Positions 26,461 to 34,444 of a stretch of 64,000 bases of DNA are shown here, piece by piece. Location of the stretch: NCBI GenBank assembly GCA_035642125.1, contig DASQSZ010000435.1, positions 1-64,000 of the forward strand. Direction: 5' to 3'. The notes under the pieces were generated by a model that saw nothing but the letters and a program-made list of their open reading frames with translations, was not told where the DNA came from and did not search any database. Both the position numbers and the translations under genes were made by a program. Source of the DNA: CALAED01 sp937891035 (GTDB taxonomy: Bacteria > Actinomycetota > Actinomycetes > Streptosporangiales > Streptosporangiaceae). Position 1 is the first letter of the stretch. The number at the start of each line of letters is the position of its first letter.

Positions 26461-26957
26461 ACATCACTGTCACCGTGAACGGACAGGACCAGACGCGGGA
26501 CGTCGAGCCGCGGCTGCTGCTCGTCCACTTCCTCCGTGACGACCTCGGCCTGACCGGCACCCACTGGGGCTGCGACACCTCAAATTGCGGGGCGTGCGTC
26601 GTCTGGCTGGAGGGCGTGCCCGTGAAGTCGTGCACCGTGCTGGCTGTCATGGCCGACGGCAAGCGGGTCGACACCGTCGAGGCCCTAGAGCAGAACGGCG
26701 AGCTCGACGCCGTGCAGAAGGGCTTCATGGAGTGCCATGGGCTGCAATGCGGCTTTTGCACCCCAGGCATGATGATGACCTCGCGCTGGCTGCTCGACCA
26801 CAACCCTGACCCGTCCGAGCGCGAGATCAGAGAGGCCATCTCGGGCCAGATCTGCCGCTGTACGGGCTATGAGAACATCGTGCGCGCCGTCCGCTGGGCC
26901 GCCGAGCACGAGGCCGCCGAGCAGTCCGGGCGTACGGAAGAGGTGACGGCGCCATGA
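26457..26957 (+). CDS. coxS: Aerobic carbon monoxide dehydrogenase, small (2x[2Fe-2S]) subunit
   Basis: A 166-residue subunit. The plant-type [2Fe-2S] cluster is bound by CDTSNCGACVVW and a later Cys in VKSC; the second cluster by CGFCTPGM and ICRCTGYENI. ATG overlaps the coxM stop and follows GGGAGG by 6 bases. It carries electrons from the molybdenum-copper site in CoxL to FAD in CoxM. Confidence 0.95.
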   Translation: MNITVTVNGQDQTRDVEPRLLLVHFLRDDLGLTGTHWGCDTSNCGACVVWLEGVPVKSCTVLAVMADGKRVDTVEALEQNGELDAVQKGFMECHGLQCGFCTPGMMMTSRWLLDHNPDPSEREIREAISGQICRCTGYENIVRAVRWAAEHEAAEQSGRTEEVTAP

Positions 26958-29335
26958 CCGAGACGGCGGCGACCCCGCACATGGGATTCGGGCGGATGCA
27001 CCGCAAGGAGGACGCCCGGTTCATCCGCGGCCGCGGCACCTACGTCGACGACATCAAGCTTCCCGGCATGCTCCACGGCGCCGTGCTGCGCAGCCCGTAC
27101 GCGCACGCCAAGATCGTGTCCGTCGACACCTCGGCCGCCGAGGCGCACCCCAAGGTCCGCGCGGTGCTCACCGGGCAGACGCTGGCGGGTCTTGGCCTCG
27201 CCTGGATGCCGACGCTGTCGAACGACGTCCAGGCCGTGCTGGCCACCGACAAGGTGCGCTTCCAGGGCCAGGAGATCGCTTTCGTCGTGGCCGACGACCA
27301 CTACGCGGCCCGAGACGCGCTCGAGCTGATCGACGTCGACTACGAGCCGCTGACGCCCGTGATCGATGCCCGGACCGCGCTCGCCGACGACGCTCCCGTC
27401 ATCCGCGACGACCTCGAAGGGCGGACGAACAACCACATCTTCGACTGGGAGTCCGGCGACGCCGCGGCCGCCGACCGGGCGTTCGCCGACGCCGAGGTGA
27501 CGGTCGCCCAGGACATGCTCTACCCGCGCTCGCATCCGGCCCCGCTGGAGACCTGCGGCGTGGTCGCCGACATGGACAAGGTCACCGGCAAGCTCACCGT
27601 CTACACGACGACCCAGGCCCCGCACGCCCACCGCACGCTGTACGCGCTGGTGGCCGGGCTGCCCGAGCACAAGATCCGGGTTGTCGCGCCGGACATCGGC
27701 GGCGGGTTCGGCAACAAAGTCGGCATCTACCCGGGATACGTGTGCGCGATCGTCGGCTCGATCGTCGCGGGAAAGCCGGTCAAGTGGGTCGAGGACCGCT
27801 CCGAGAACCTCATGAGCACCTCCTTCGCCCGCGATTACCACATGCACGGTGAGATCGCCGCGACCCGCGACGGCAAGATCCTCGGGCTGCGGGTCAAGGT
27901 GCTCGCCGACCATGGGGCCTTCAACGGCACCGCCCAGCCGACGGCCTTCCCCGCCGGGTTCTTCCACGTGTTCACCGGCTCGTACGACCTTGCGGCCGCG
28001 CACTGCGCGGTGACCGGGGTCTATACCAACAAGGCCCCGGGCGGCGTGGCGTACGCCTGCTCGTTCCGGGTCACCGAGGCCGTCTACCTCGTCGAGCGCA
28101 TGGTCGACGTGCTCGCCGCCGAGCTCGGCATGGACCCGGCCGAACTGCGGCTGGCGAACCTGCTGCGCCCCGAGCAGTTCCCGTACGCCAGCGCGACCGG
28201 CTGGGAGTACGACTCCGGCGACTATCCGCGGGCGCTCCGGCACGCGATGGAGATCGCCGGGTACGACGAGCTGCGCGCCGAGCAGGCCGAGCGGCGCGAG
28301 CGGGGCGCCGGCTCCCTCATGGGCATCGGCATCAGCTTCTTCACCGAGGCCGTCGGCGCCGGACCGCGCAAGCACATGGACATCCTCGGCCTCGGCATGG
28401 CCGACGGCGCCGAGCTGCGCGTCCATCCGACCGGCAAGGCGGTGCTGCGGATCTCCGTGCAGACCCAGGGGCAGGGGCATGAGACGACGTTCGCCCAGAT
28501 CGTCGCCCAAGAGCTCGGCATCCCGGCCGACGACGTCGAGGTCGTGCACGGCGACACCGACCAGACGCCGTTCGGCCTCGGCACCTACGGCTCCCGATCC
28601 ACGCCCGTGTCCGGCGCCGCCGCCGCCGTGGTGGCGCGCAAGGTGCGGGAACGGGCCAAGATCGTGGCGGGCGCGATGCTGGAGGTGGCGCCGGAGGACC
28701 TGGAGTGGGAGGCCGGCCGCTGGTTCGTACGCGGTGAGCCGGGCTCCGGTGCGACGATGCAGGAGATCGCGATGGCCGCGCACGGCAACGTCGAGCTGCC
28801 CGAAGGCGTCGAAGGGCACCTGGACGCGACGTGCGTCTACAATCCGCCGAACCTGACCTTCCCGTTCGGGGCCTACATCTGCGTCGTGGACGTCGACCCC
28901 GGCACGGGCAAGGTGTCGGTGCGGCGGTTCATCGCGGTCGACGACTGCGGGGTGCGGATCAACCCGATGATCGTGGAAGGCCAGATCCACGGCGGGCTCG
29001 CCGACGGGGTCGGCATGGCGCTCATGCAGGTGATGGCCTTCGACGAGGAGGGCAACCACCTGGGCGCCTCGTTCATGGACTACCTGCTGCCCACGTCGCT
29101 CGAATGCCCGTCGTGGGAGCTGGGCGAGACCGTGACGCCCTCGCCGCACCATCCGATCGGGGCGAAGGGGGTCGGCGAGTCGGCCACGGTCGGCTCGCCG
29201 GCCGCCGTCGTCAACGCCGTCGTCGACGCGCTGCGACCGTACGACGTGCGGCACATCGACATGCCGCTCACTCCGGCGAACGTGTGGCGGGGCATCCAGG
29301 GCCGGCCCTTCCGCACCGACCTCGCCATTCCCTAG
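26954..29335 (+). CDS. coxL: Aerobic carbon monoxide dehydrogenase, large (Mo-Cu) subunit, form I
   Basis: A 793-residue molybdenum hydroxylase. The decisive motif is VAYACSFR near residue 366: form I CO dehydrogenases have AYxCSFR, whose cysteine binds copper at the Mo site, whereas form II enzymes have AYRGAGR. Other cofactor motifs are GGGFGNKVG, TQGQGHETTFAQIVA and GAKGVGESATVGSP near the C-terminus. ATG overlaps the coxS stop (ATGA). It oxidises CO to CO2 at the inner membrane face and supports survival on trace CO. No coxD or coxE was found; only the XdhC-like gene follows. Confidence 0.96.
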   Translation: MTETAATPHMGFGRMHRKEDARFIRGRGTYVDDIKLPGMLHGAVLRSPYAHAKIVSVDTSAAEAHPKVRAVLTGQTLAGLGLAWMPTLSNDVQAVLATDKVRFQGQEIAFVVADDHYAARDALELIDVDYEPLTPVIDARTALADDAPVIRDDLEGRTNNHIFDWESGDAAAADRAFADAEVTVAQDMLYPRSHPAPLETCGVVADMDKVTGKLTVYTTTQAPHAHRTLYALVAGLPEHKIRVVAPDIGGGFGNKVGIYPGYVCAIVGSIVAGKPVKWVEDRSENLMSTSFARDYHMHGEIAATRDGKILGLRVKVLADHGAFNGTAQPTAFPAGFFHVFTGSYDLAAAHCAVTGVYTNKAPGGVAYACSFRVTEAVYLVERMVDVLAAELGMDPAELRLANLLRPEQFPYASATGWEYDSGDYPRALRHAMEIAGYDELRAEQAERRERGAGSLMGIGISFFTEAVGAGPRKHMDILGLGMADGAELRVHPTGKAVLRISVQTQGQGHETTFAQIVAQELGIPADDVEVVHGDTDQTPFGLGTYGSRSTPVSGAAAAVVARKVRERAKIVAGAMLEVAPEDLEWEAGRWFVRGEPGSGATMQEIAMAAHGNVELPEGVEGHLDATCVYNPPNLTFPFGAYICVVDVDPGTGKVSVRRFIAVDDCGVRINPMIVEGQIHGGLADGVGMALMQVMAFDEEGNHLGASFMDYLLPTSLECPSWELGETVTPSPHHPIGAKGVGESATVGSPAAVVNAVVDALRPYDVRHIDMPLTPANVWRGIQGRPFRTDLAIP

Positions 29336-29367
29336 GCCCTGGCCCTGGCTCACTCTCGTTCCGTTGG

Positions 29368-30279
29368 GTGGACGACGTGCATGATCTGTTGTCTCGAACC
29401 GAGGAGCTCCGCTCGGGCCGGACGCCGTACGTGTTGGCGACGGTCGTACGGGCCGAGCGGCCGACGAGCGCCAAGGCGGGCGACCGCGCGCTCGTGCTGC
29501 CCGACGGAACGCTGGAGGGCTTCGTCGGCGGCACCTGTGCCGAGTCGACCGTACGGCTCCAGGGGCTGCGGCTCCTGGAGACCGGCGACTCAACGCTGTT
29601 GCGCATAACGCCGACGGAGTCGCCGGAGACGGCCGCGCAGGGCGTGATCACGGTCGGCAACCCGTGCCTGTCGGGCGGGACGCTGGACATCTTCTTGGAG
29701 GCCGTGCTCCCGCCCGTGCTCGTGCACGTCTTCGGCGACGCGCCGATCGCCCGCGCGCTGGCCCGGGTCGGCGCCACCGTCGCGTACGACATCACGGCGG
29801 CGACCGATCCGGCCGCGTCGATCGCGCCGGACACGACGGCCGTGGTCGTGGCCTCGCACGGCCGTGACGAGGAGGCCGTGCTGGCGGCGGCGCTGCGAGC
29901 GGGCGTGCCCTACATCGGCCTGATCGCCAGCCGGCGCCGGGGCGCCGCGGTCGTCGCCGAACTGGATCCGCCGGACGCGACCCGGGTGCACACGCCCGCG
30001 GGCCTGGACATCGGCGCCAGGACGGCGTCGGAGGTGGCGCTGTCGGTGCTGGCCGAGATCATGTCCAAGCGTCCTAGGGCCGAGCGGGCCGAGCGACCTG
30101 GCGCGGCGGTGCCACCCGAGGCCACTCGCGCGTTGCGCGAGGCGATCGACCCCGTGTGCGGCATGCGCGTGGCCATCGCCGAGGCGACGCCGCGGCACGA
30201 GCGCGGGGGCGAGACGTGGTTTTTCTGCGGGCCTGGTTGCCGCGACGCCTTCGCCGCCGACCCCGCCGCCTACTCGTGA
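29368..30279 (+). CDS. XdhC/CoxI family maturation factor fused to a C-terminal YHS domain
   Basis: A 303-residue protein. Residues about 5-75 are XdhC_CoxI (VLATVVRAERPTSAKAGDRA, GFVGGTCAESTVRLQG); residues about 115-225 are the XdhC Rossmann domain (VLVHVFGDAPIARALARVGA, GLIASRRRGAAV). A linker then leads to a YHS metal-binding domain from about residue 258 (DPVCGMRVAIAEATPRHERG, FFCGPGCRDAFAADP). XdhC/CoxI proteins sulfurate and insert the Mo cofactor. The added YHS domain, typical of copper or heavy-metal proteins, could deliver copper to the Mo-Cu centre. GTG at 29368 is best by position although the ribosome site is weak. Confidence 0.88.
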   Translation: MDDVHDLLSRTEELRSGRTPYVLATVVRAERPTSAKAGDRALVLPDGTLEGFVGGTCAESTVRLQGLRLLETGDSTLLRITPTESPETAAQGVITVGNPCLSGGTLDIFLEAVLPPVLVHVFGDAPIARALARVGATVAYDITAATDPAASIAPDTTAVVVASHGRDEEAVLAAALRAGVPYIGLIASRRRGAAVVAELDPPDATRVHTPAGLDIGARTASEVALSVLAEIMSKRPRAERAERPGAAVPPEATRALREAIDPVCGMRVAIAEATPRHERGGETWFFCGPGCRDAFAADPAAYS

Positions 30280-30360
30280 AATGCCTGGTTACGCCCGCCG
30301 AACAGAGATCAGAAGTGCACGCCGGCATCGTTATCCTACTTCTGGTAGTACACTTTTTCT

Positions 30361-30669
30361 ATGATGGTCAGTGATCGCGACACTGAGGCCGATGTCGCTG
30401 GGAAGCGGGAGGAGCGGCGCGCCCGCCCGACCCTGAGCGGTCGCGAAGGCACAACGGTGAAGAAGTCGGTGACCCTGAGCGAGACCGTGGTCCAAGAGAT
30501 CGAGGCTCGCACCGGCACGCGCGGATTCTCACGATTTCTGGACGCTGCCGCCGAGCGATACCTCGCCCTGCTCAAGGCGCAGGAGATGGTCGACGACCAT
30601 ACGACGCGGCATGGGCAGTTCACCGACCAGGAGTTGGCGGAGGCGGAGGCCGCGTGGCGCGGCGAGTAA
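30361..30669 (+). CDS. Ribbon-helix-helix antitoxin
   Basis: A 102-residue protein. The region TVKKSVTLSETVVQEIEART near residues 35-54 is a ribbon-helix-helix DNA-binding fold, followed by FSRFLDAAAERYLALL and an acidic tail that would cover the toxin. Two ATGs are adjacent (30361 and 30364). No ribosome site is visible upstream, but a TAGTACACT box lies 8-15 bases ahead, so leaderless translation is possible. It overlaps the PIN gene by 16 bases. Confidence 0.82.
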   Translation: MMVSDRDTEADVAGKREERRARPTLSGREGTTVKKSVTLSETVVQEIEARTGTRGFSRFLDAAAERYLALLKAQEMVDDHTTRHGQFTDQELAEAEAAWRGE

Positions 30670-31100
30670 GTCATCCGGGCACGCTGGCTGGGCCCGTTTT
30701 CGTCCTGGACGCTCAAGGATTGTCGCTGCTGGCCGATCATGATCGCCGCATGATGGCACGGCTCCAGGTCGCTACGCGTGAGGCGTTCATACCGACGATC
30801 AGCACGGTCACGATCGTCGAGCAACGTCGCGAGGGCAAGGCCGGGCAACGCCTTGCATATGTGCGTTCTCAGCTGACGGTTGTTCCCGTCACCGAGGACA
30901 TCGCTGACGCCGCTGCGGCCCTGTTGGGGGCCACCGGATTGTCCGGCCACCAATGTGTGGTGGACGCCGTGGTGGTGGCCACAGCGGCGAGCGCCGCCGG
31001 ACCGGCAAAGGTGGTCTCCAGCGACGGCTCTCATATTCCCGCGTTGTGCAAGAGCGCGAGCGCCAACCGCACCTCCCCGGTGGAATGGGTGCGGGTGTGA
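30654..31100 (+). CDS. PIN domain toxin (VapC-like)
   Basis: A 148-residue PIN RNase. Acidic active-site residues lie in VFVLDAQGLSLLA, ISTVTIVEQRREG, CVVDAVVVATA and VVSSDGSHI, the standard four-position set. ATG at 30654 overlaps the end of the antitoxin gene. VapC proteins cut tRNA or rRNA unless bound by antitoxin. The N-terminus is a little longer than usual. Confidence 0.85.
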   Translation: MARRVSHPGTLAGPVFVLDAQGLSLLADHDRRMMARLQVATREAFIPTISTVTIVEQRREGKAGQRLAYVRSQLTVVPVTEDIADAAAALLGATGLSGHQCVVDAVVVATAASAAGPAKVVSSDGSHIPALCKSASANRTSPVEWVRV

Positions 31101-31130
31101 TCTGTTCGGACACACCACTGGCGTAGCCCA

Positions 31131-31160
31131 CGCCCCTCACCGGGCACCCGTGAAGGGGCG
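31131..31160. terminator. Hairpin between convergent genes
   Basis: Outer arms CGCCCCT (31131-31137) and AGGGGCG (31154-31160) enclose a further CACCGGG / CCCGTG pairing with one bulge. It lies between the PIN gene and the convergent amidohydrolase gene and could end both transcripts. Confidence 0.5.
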
Positions 31161-31239
31161 GTGGGCCATGCGTAGGACGGGACGACCGGGTGCTCCGGTC
31201 AGCGCAGGCGACCGTACCAACCGCGCGCCGAAGCGGCCC

Positions 31240-32298
31240 CTAAAGGCCGAAGACGCGTTCGGCGTTGGTCTGGTAGAGGGCCTTTCGTTCGGCGAAGCCG
31301 ATGGGCAGGTCGTCGTGCACCCGCACCTCGTCGAGCTCGTACTCGTACGGATAGTCCATCGCGTACAGGACATGGTCGGCGCCGAGCACCTCGCGGCAGA
31401 ACATGATGGCCGGGGCCCAGGCCATACCGCTCGTCGTCACCCAGACGTTCTCGCGCAGGTAGTCGCTGGGCCGCTTGGCCAGCGGCCGCATGGCGTCGTA
31501 GCGCTTGGCGGCCACGGTCGCGGCGTGCATGTAGTCGAGCCGGTAGAGCCAGAACGGCAACGCCTCGCCGAGGTGGCCGACGACCAGCTTGAGGCCGGGG
31601 AACCGGTCGAAGACCCCGGCGACGATGATCCGGAGCAGATGGGTGCCGGTCTCGACGGCGAACCCGAAGATGGCGCCGTCGATGCCGGCGTTCATCAACG
31701 GCTGGATGAGCCCGCGCGACGGCCCGGTGGGATGCAGATAGATAGGCGTATCCAGCGACTCGGCGGCCTCGAAGATGGGCCAGAACTTCGGATCGTCCAG
31801 GTATTCGTCGTGCGTGTGCGAGTTGATGATCACGCCCTTGAATCCCAGCTCGCGTGCTCCGCGCTCGATCTCCTTGGCGGCGTGCTCCGGGTCTTGCGGC
31901 GCGATGGCGGTGAGCCCGACGAAGCGGTCGGGGTGCCGCCCGCAGGCGTCCGCGAGCCGGTCGTTCGCCAGCGTCGCCATCGCCACGCCGAGGTCGCGGT
32001 CGAAGACCTGCGTGCCAGGCGCGGTGAGGGAGATGATCTGCTTGTCGATGCCGGTGGTGTCCATGTCGGCCAGCCTGCGCTCACCGAGATCCTGCAGCCG
32101 TTCGAGGACGGCCGTGGCCCGCGCGCTCGAGCTCCCCACGTAGAACCCGCTCAGGCTCTGAAAGCCGGGATTGTCGACCCCGCTGCTCAGCAGCTTGCGC
32201 CACTGTTCGATCAACTCCGGTGGCGCGAAGGCCTCCTCGGTGGCGATCCGCAGGTAGCCGGCGTCCCCGCCGACGGAAGGTGCGTACGGACTGGCCAT
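31240..32298 (-). CDS. Amidohydrolase-2 family protein (gamma-resorcylate decarboxylase/ACMSD-like)
   Basis: A 352-residue TIM-barrel metal enzyme. The N-terminal RIATEEAFAPPELI replaces the usual HxH by the EEAF form seen in hydroxybenzoate decarboxylases; later ligands are INSHTHDEYLDD, PIYLHPTG, VVGHLGEALPFWLYRLD and YAMDYPYE. Such enzymes decarboxylate or hydrolyse aromatic acids. ATG has GGAG 6 bases upstream. It is a single-gene unit, so its pathway cannot be named; aromatic ring metabolism is likely. Confidence 0.85.
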   Translation of the reverse strand: MASPYAPSVGGDAGYLRIATEEAFAPPELIEQWRKLLSSGVDNPGFQSLSGFYVGSSSARATAVLERLQDLGERRLADMDTTGIDKQIISLTAPGTQVFDRDLGVAMATLANDRLADACGRHPDRFVGLTAIAPQDPEHAAKEIERGARELGFKGVIINSHTHDEYLDDPKFWPIFEAAESLDTPIYLHPTGPSRGLIQPLMNAGIDGAIFGFAVETGTHLLRIIVAGVFDRFPGLKLVVGHLGEALPFWLYRLDYMHAATVAAKRYDAMRPLAKRPSDYLRENVWVTTSGMAWAPAIMFCREVLGADHVLYAMDYPYEYELDEVRVHDDLPIGFAERKALYQTNAERVFGL

Positions 32299-32501
32299 GG
32301 ACTGCTCCGTTTCCGTGAACGAACGGCGACCATCGGAGAGCTCGAACCTGGCACGGCACTCTCCGTAATGAGCGTTGCATGGGCCGGCGGCCCGTCGGCC
32401 CAGTAATTCCGGCTAACTACCAGTGCCGTCCAACGATGTATCTATCGGCATGTGTCGTTGCGCGGCAGGCCGCGATCACGGCTTCCACTAGGGTCGGTCA
32501 C

Positions 32502-33188
32502 GTGCTGTTGCTCACGACGCTGGAGGCATGGCAGACCGCGCCGGACGCGCCGTTCGTGCTCGGCGACGCCGGGGCCGCCTGGGCGCCGGCCGACGACGTT
32601 CTCGCCATCGCCGACGACGCCTTTCCCGTGGGCCAGGTCATCGCGATCACGCTCGCCCCGGAACCCGTCCGGGTGCCGCTGCCCGGCGTGATCGACCGCT
32701 CGTCCGCCGTTCACATCCGGTACGCCCGGCGTGGTCCGGCCGGCCGGCACGTCGCCCTGCTGGAGCGTCCGGCGGTCGCCGCCGCGCTCGACCTGGTTCC
32801 GCATCCGGAGGGCGGCTGGTTTCGGGAGACGTGGAAGACCTCGGTCCGCCTCAGCCCCGAGGGCCATCGCGGCGATCGGGCCAGCGCGACCGGCATCTAT
32901 TTCCTGCTCCCGCCGGGCGAGGAGTCGCTCTGGCATGTCGTCGCCTCCGACGAACTGTGGCTGTGGCACCGCGGCGGGCCGCTCAACCTGATCTTCGGCG
33001 GCACCGGCGAGCACCCGGCCACGCCGTGGACGCTCACTCTCGGCCCCGGCATCGAGGGCGGCCAGCATCCGCAGGCCCTGGTCCCGGCCGGCCACTGGCA
33101 GTCCGCCAAGCCCGCCACCAGCGAAGCGGCCCTGGTCAGCTGCGTCGTCTCGCCCGGCTTCGACTTCGCCGACTTCCGCACCCTGTAA
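32502..33188 (+). CDS. DUF952 - cupin_5 (DUF985) fusion protein
   Basis: A 228-residue protein. Residues 1-80 match DUF952 (VLLLTTLEAWQTAPDAPF, HIRYARRGP). Residues about 90-228 are a cupin_5 barrel: LDLVPHPEGGWFRETWKTSV, TGIYFLLPPGEESLWHVVAS, LWLWHRGGPLNL and the closing LVSCVVSPGFDFADF. GTG at 32502 with AGGGTC upstream gives the natural N-terminus. Both domains are known singly; their biochemical roles are unclear. Cupin_5 proteins may be sugar isomerases or epimerases. The fusion suggests linked roles. Confidence 0.82.
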   Translation: MLLLTTLEAWQTAPDAPFVLGDAGAAWAPADDVLAIADDAFPVGQVIAITLAPEPVRVPLPGVIDRSSAVHIRYARRGPAGRHVALLERPAVAAALDLVPHPEGGWFRETWKTSVRLSPEGHRGDRASATGIYFLLPPGEESLWHVVASDELWLWHRGGPLNLIFGGTGEHPATPWTLTLGPGIEGGQHPQALVPAGHWQSAKPATSEAALVSCVVSPGFDFADFRTL

Positions 33189-33351
33189 CGAGAATCCGGG
33201 GTCATCCAGCCGGGCGATGGCCGAGCCGCTCTGCGGCACGGATGTCATGTCGGTGCCATGGCATCATCGACCCGGCTCGGCGGTACCGCTGTTGACCTCG
33301 GGCAATAAGGGAAGGCTTAACAGGGCTTCGGCGGAGGGGCACACTGGCGGA

Positions 33352-34275
33352 GTGACGCTTACCCAGTTAGGGGCCTTTGTCCTGGTGGCCCGGCTCGGTT
33401 CGGTGAAGGCGGCGGCGAGCGCGCTTGACGTGAGCGAGCCGGCCGTCTCGCAGGCGCTGGCCGCCCTGCGGCAGCACCTGGGCGATCCGCTGATCGAGCG
33501 CGGGCCGAACGGGATGACGCCGACCCCCGGCGGCGCCAGGTTGCTGTCCATCGCCTCGCAGATGGTCGCGCTCGGCGCGGAGGCCGAGGCCGCGGTGCGG
33601 GCGGCGCAGGGGGCGCCCGAGCCGCTGCGCGTGGTCGCCACCAGCACGATCGCCGAGTTCGTCACCGCGCCGCTGCTCGACGCGTTCAGCCGCCGGGCGG
33701 GCCGTGAGGTGGACGGGTCCTCCGGAGTGGCCGGCATCAACGAGATGTCCGCGCTGGTGGCGGGCCGGCTCACCGACCTGGCGCTGGGGCCGCACCTGGG
33801 CGGAGACCCCGAACTGGTGAGCGAGCCGGTGTTCCGGGCCCGGCTGGTGGTGGTCGGCGGTCCGCGGTCGTCGCCCGCCACCTGGCTGGTCGACCCGTCA
33901 GGCGCCGACCCGGACAGCGACACGGGCCGGCTGCTGCGGCGGCTCCGGGTATCGGAGAACCGGGTCAGGGTCTTCCCCAATCAGACCGCGGCCTGGGAGG
34001 CGGCGGCCGAGGGCGCGGGGGTCGCCCCCGCCTTCGCCCATCTCGTTGCCCATCAGATCCGTCGTGGTGAACTGTCTGTAATCCCCACACCGGCCACACC
34101 GGCCGAGGTCCGCTGGCACGCGACCACGCTGGGTGTTGATCGCCGTCCACCTCTGGCCGGTGCCTTTCGGCGCTTCCTGGGTACGCCAGAGGCCATGCAC
34201 CTCATGCGTAAGCCGGGCGCCGGGATCCCGCCGTCGCGCTTCCGGCCGCCGGTCTACGTAACGATATGGAGCTGA
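33352..34275 (+). CDS. LysR family transcriptional regulator
   Basis: A 307-residue regulator. Winged HTH at residues 1-60 (LTQLGAFVLVARLGSVKAAASALDV, PAVSQALAALRQHLGD), then the LysR substrate-binding fold (PLRVVATSTIAEFVTAPLLD). GTG at 33352 gives the usual length; the frame is open upstream but without support. It precedes the PAP2-acyltransferase fusion on the same strand with 169 bases between, so it may regulate it. The effector is unknown. Confidence 0.87.
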   Translation: MTLTQLGAFVLVARLGSVKAAASALDVSEPAVSQALAALRQHLGDPLIERGPNGMTPTPGGARLLSIASQMVALGAEAEAAVRAAQGAPEPLRVVATSTIAEFVTAPLLDAFSRRAGREVDGSSGVAGINEMSALVAGRLTDLALGPHLGGDPELVSEPVFRARLVVVGGPRSSPATWLVDPSGADPDSDTGRLLRRLRVSENRVRVFPNQTAAWEAAAEGAGVAPAFAHLVAHQIRRGELSVIPTPATPAEVRWHATTLGVDRRPPLAGAFRRFLGTPEAMHLMRKPGAGIPPSRFRPPVYVTIWS

Positions 34276-34444
34276 TATTCCGGCGATGAATGATCTATCG
34301 CGGGTAAACTACACATATCTGCTACGGCCGTGATCGGCCGAAGGAGGGCGGCATTGGTCGCGTGTGCTCGGGGGCAGGCTCCTGTTGGGGGGTCGGAAGA
34401 ATTGTGCGTACGGTGGGGGGCTGGGTCCCTGCCAGAGAAGCGGG

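Noticed and set aside
26867..29593. 908-codon open frame on the minus strand antisense to coxL
   Set aside because: It is a shadow of the GC-rich coxL gene: low-complexity Arg/Gly/His composition, no recognisable domain, while the plus strand carries intact CoxL motifs.
30880..32406. 508-codon plus-strand frame opposite the amidohydrolase
   Set aside because: Begins in the PIN gene and runs antisense to a conserved TIM-barrel gene; no domain was recognised.
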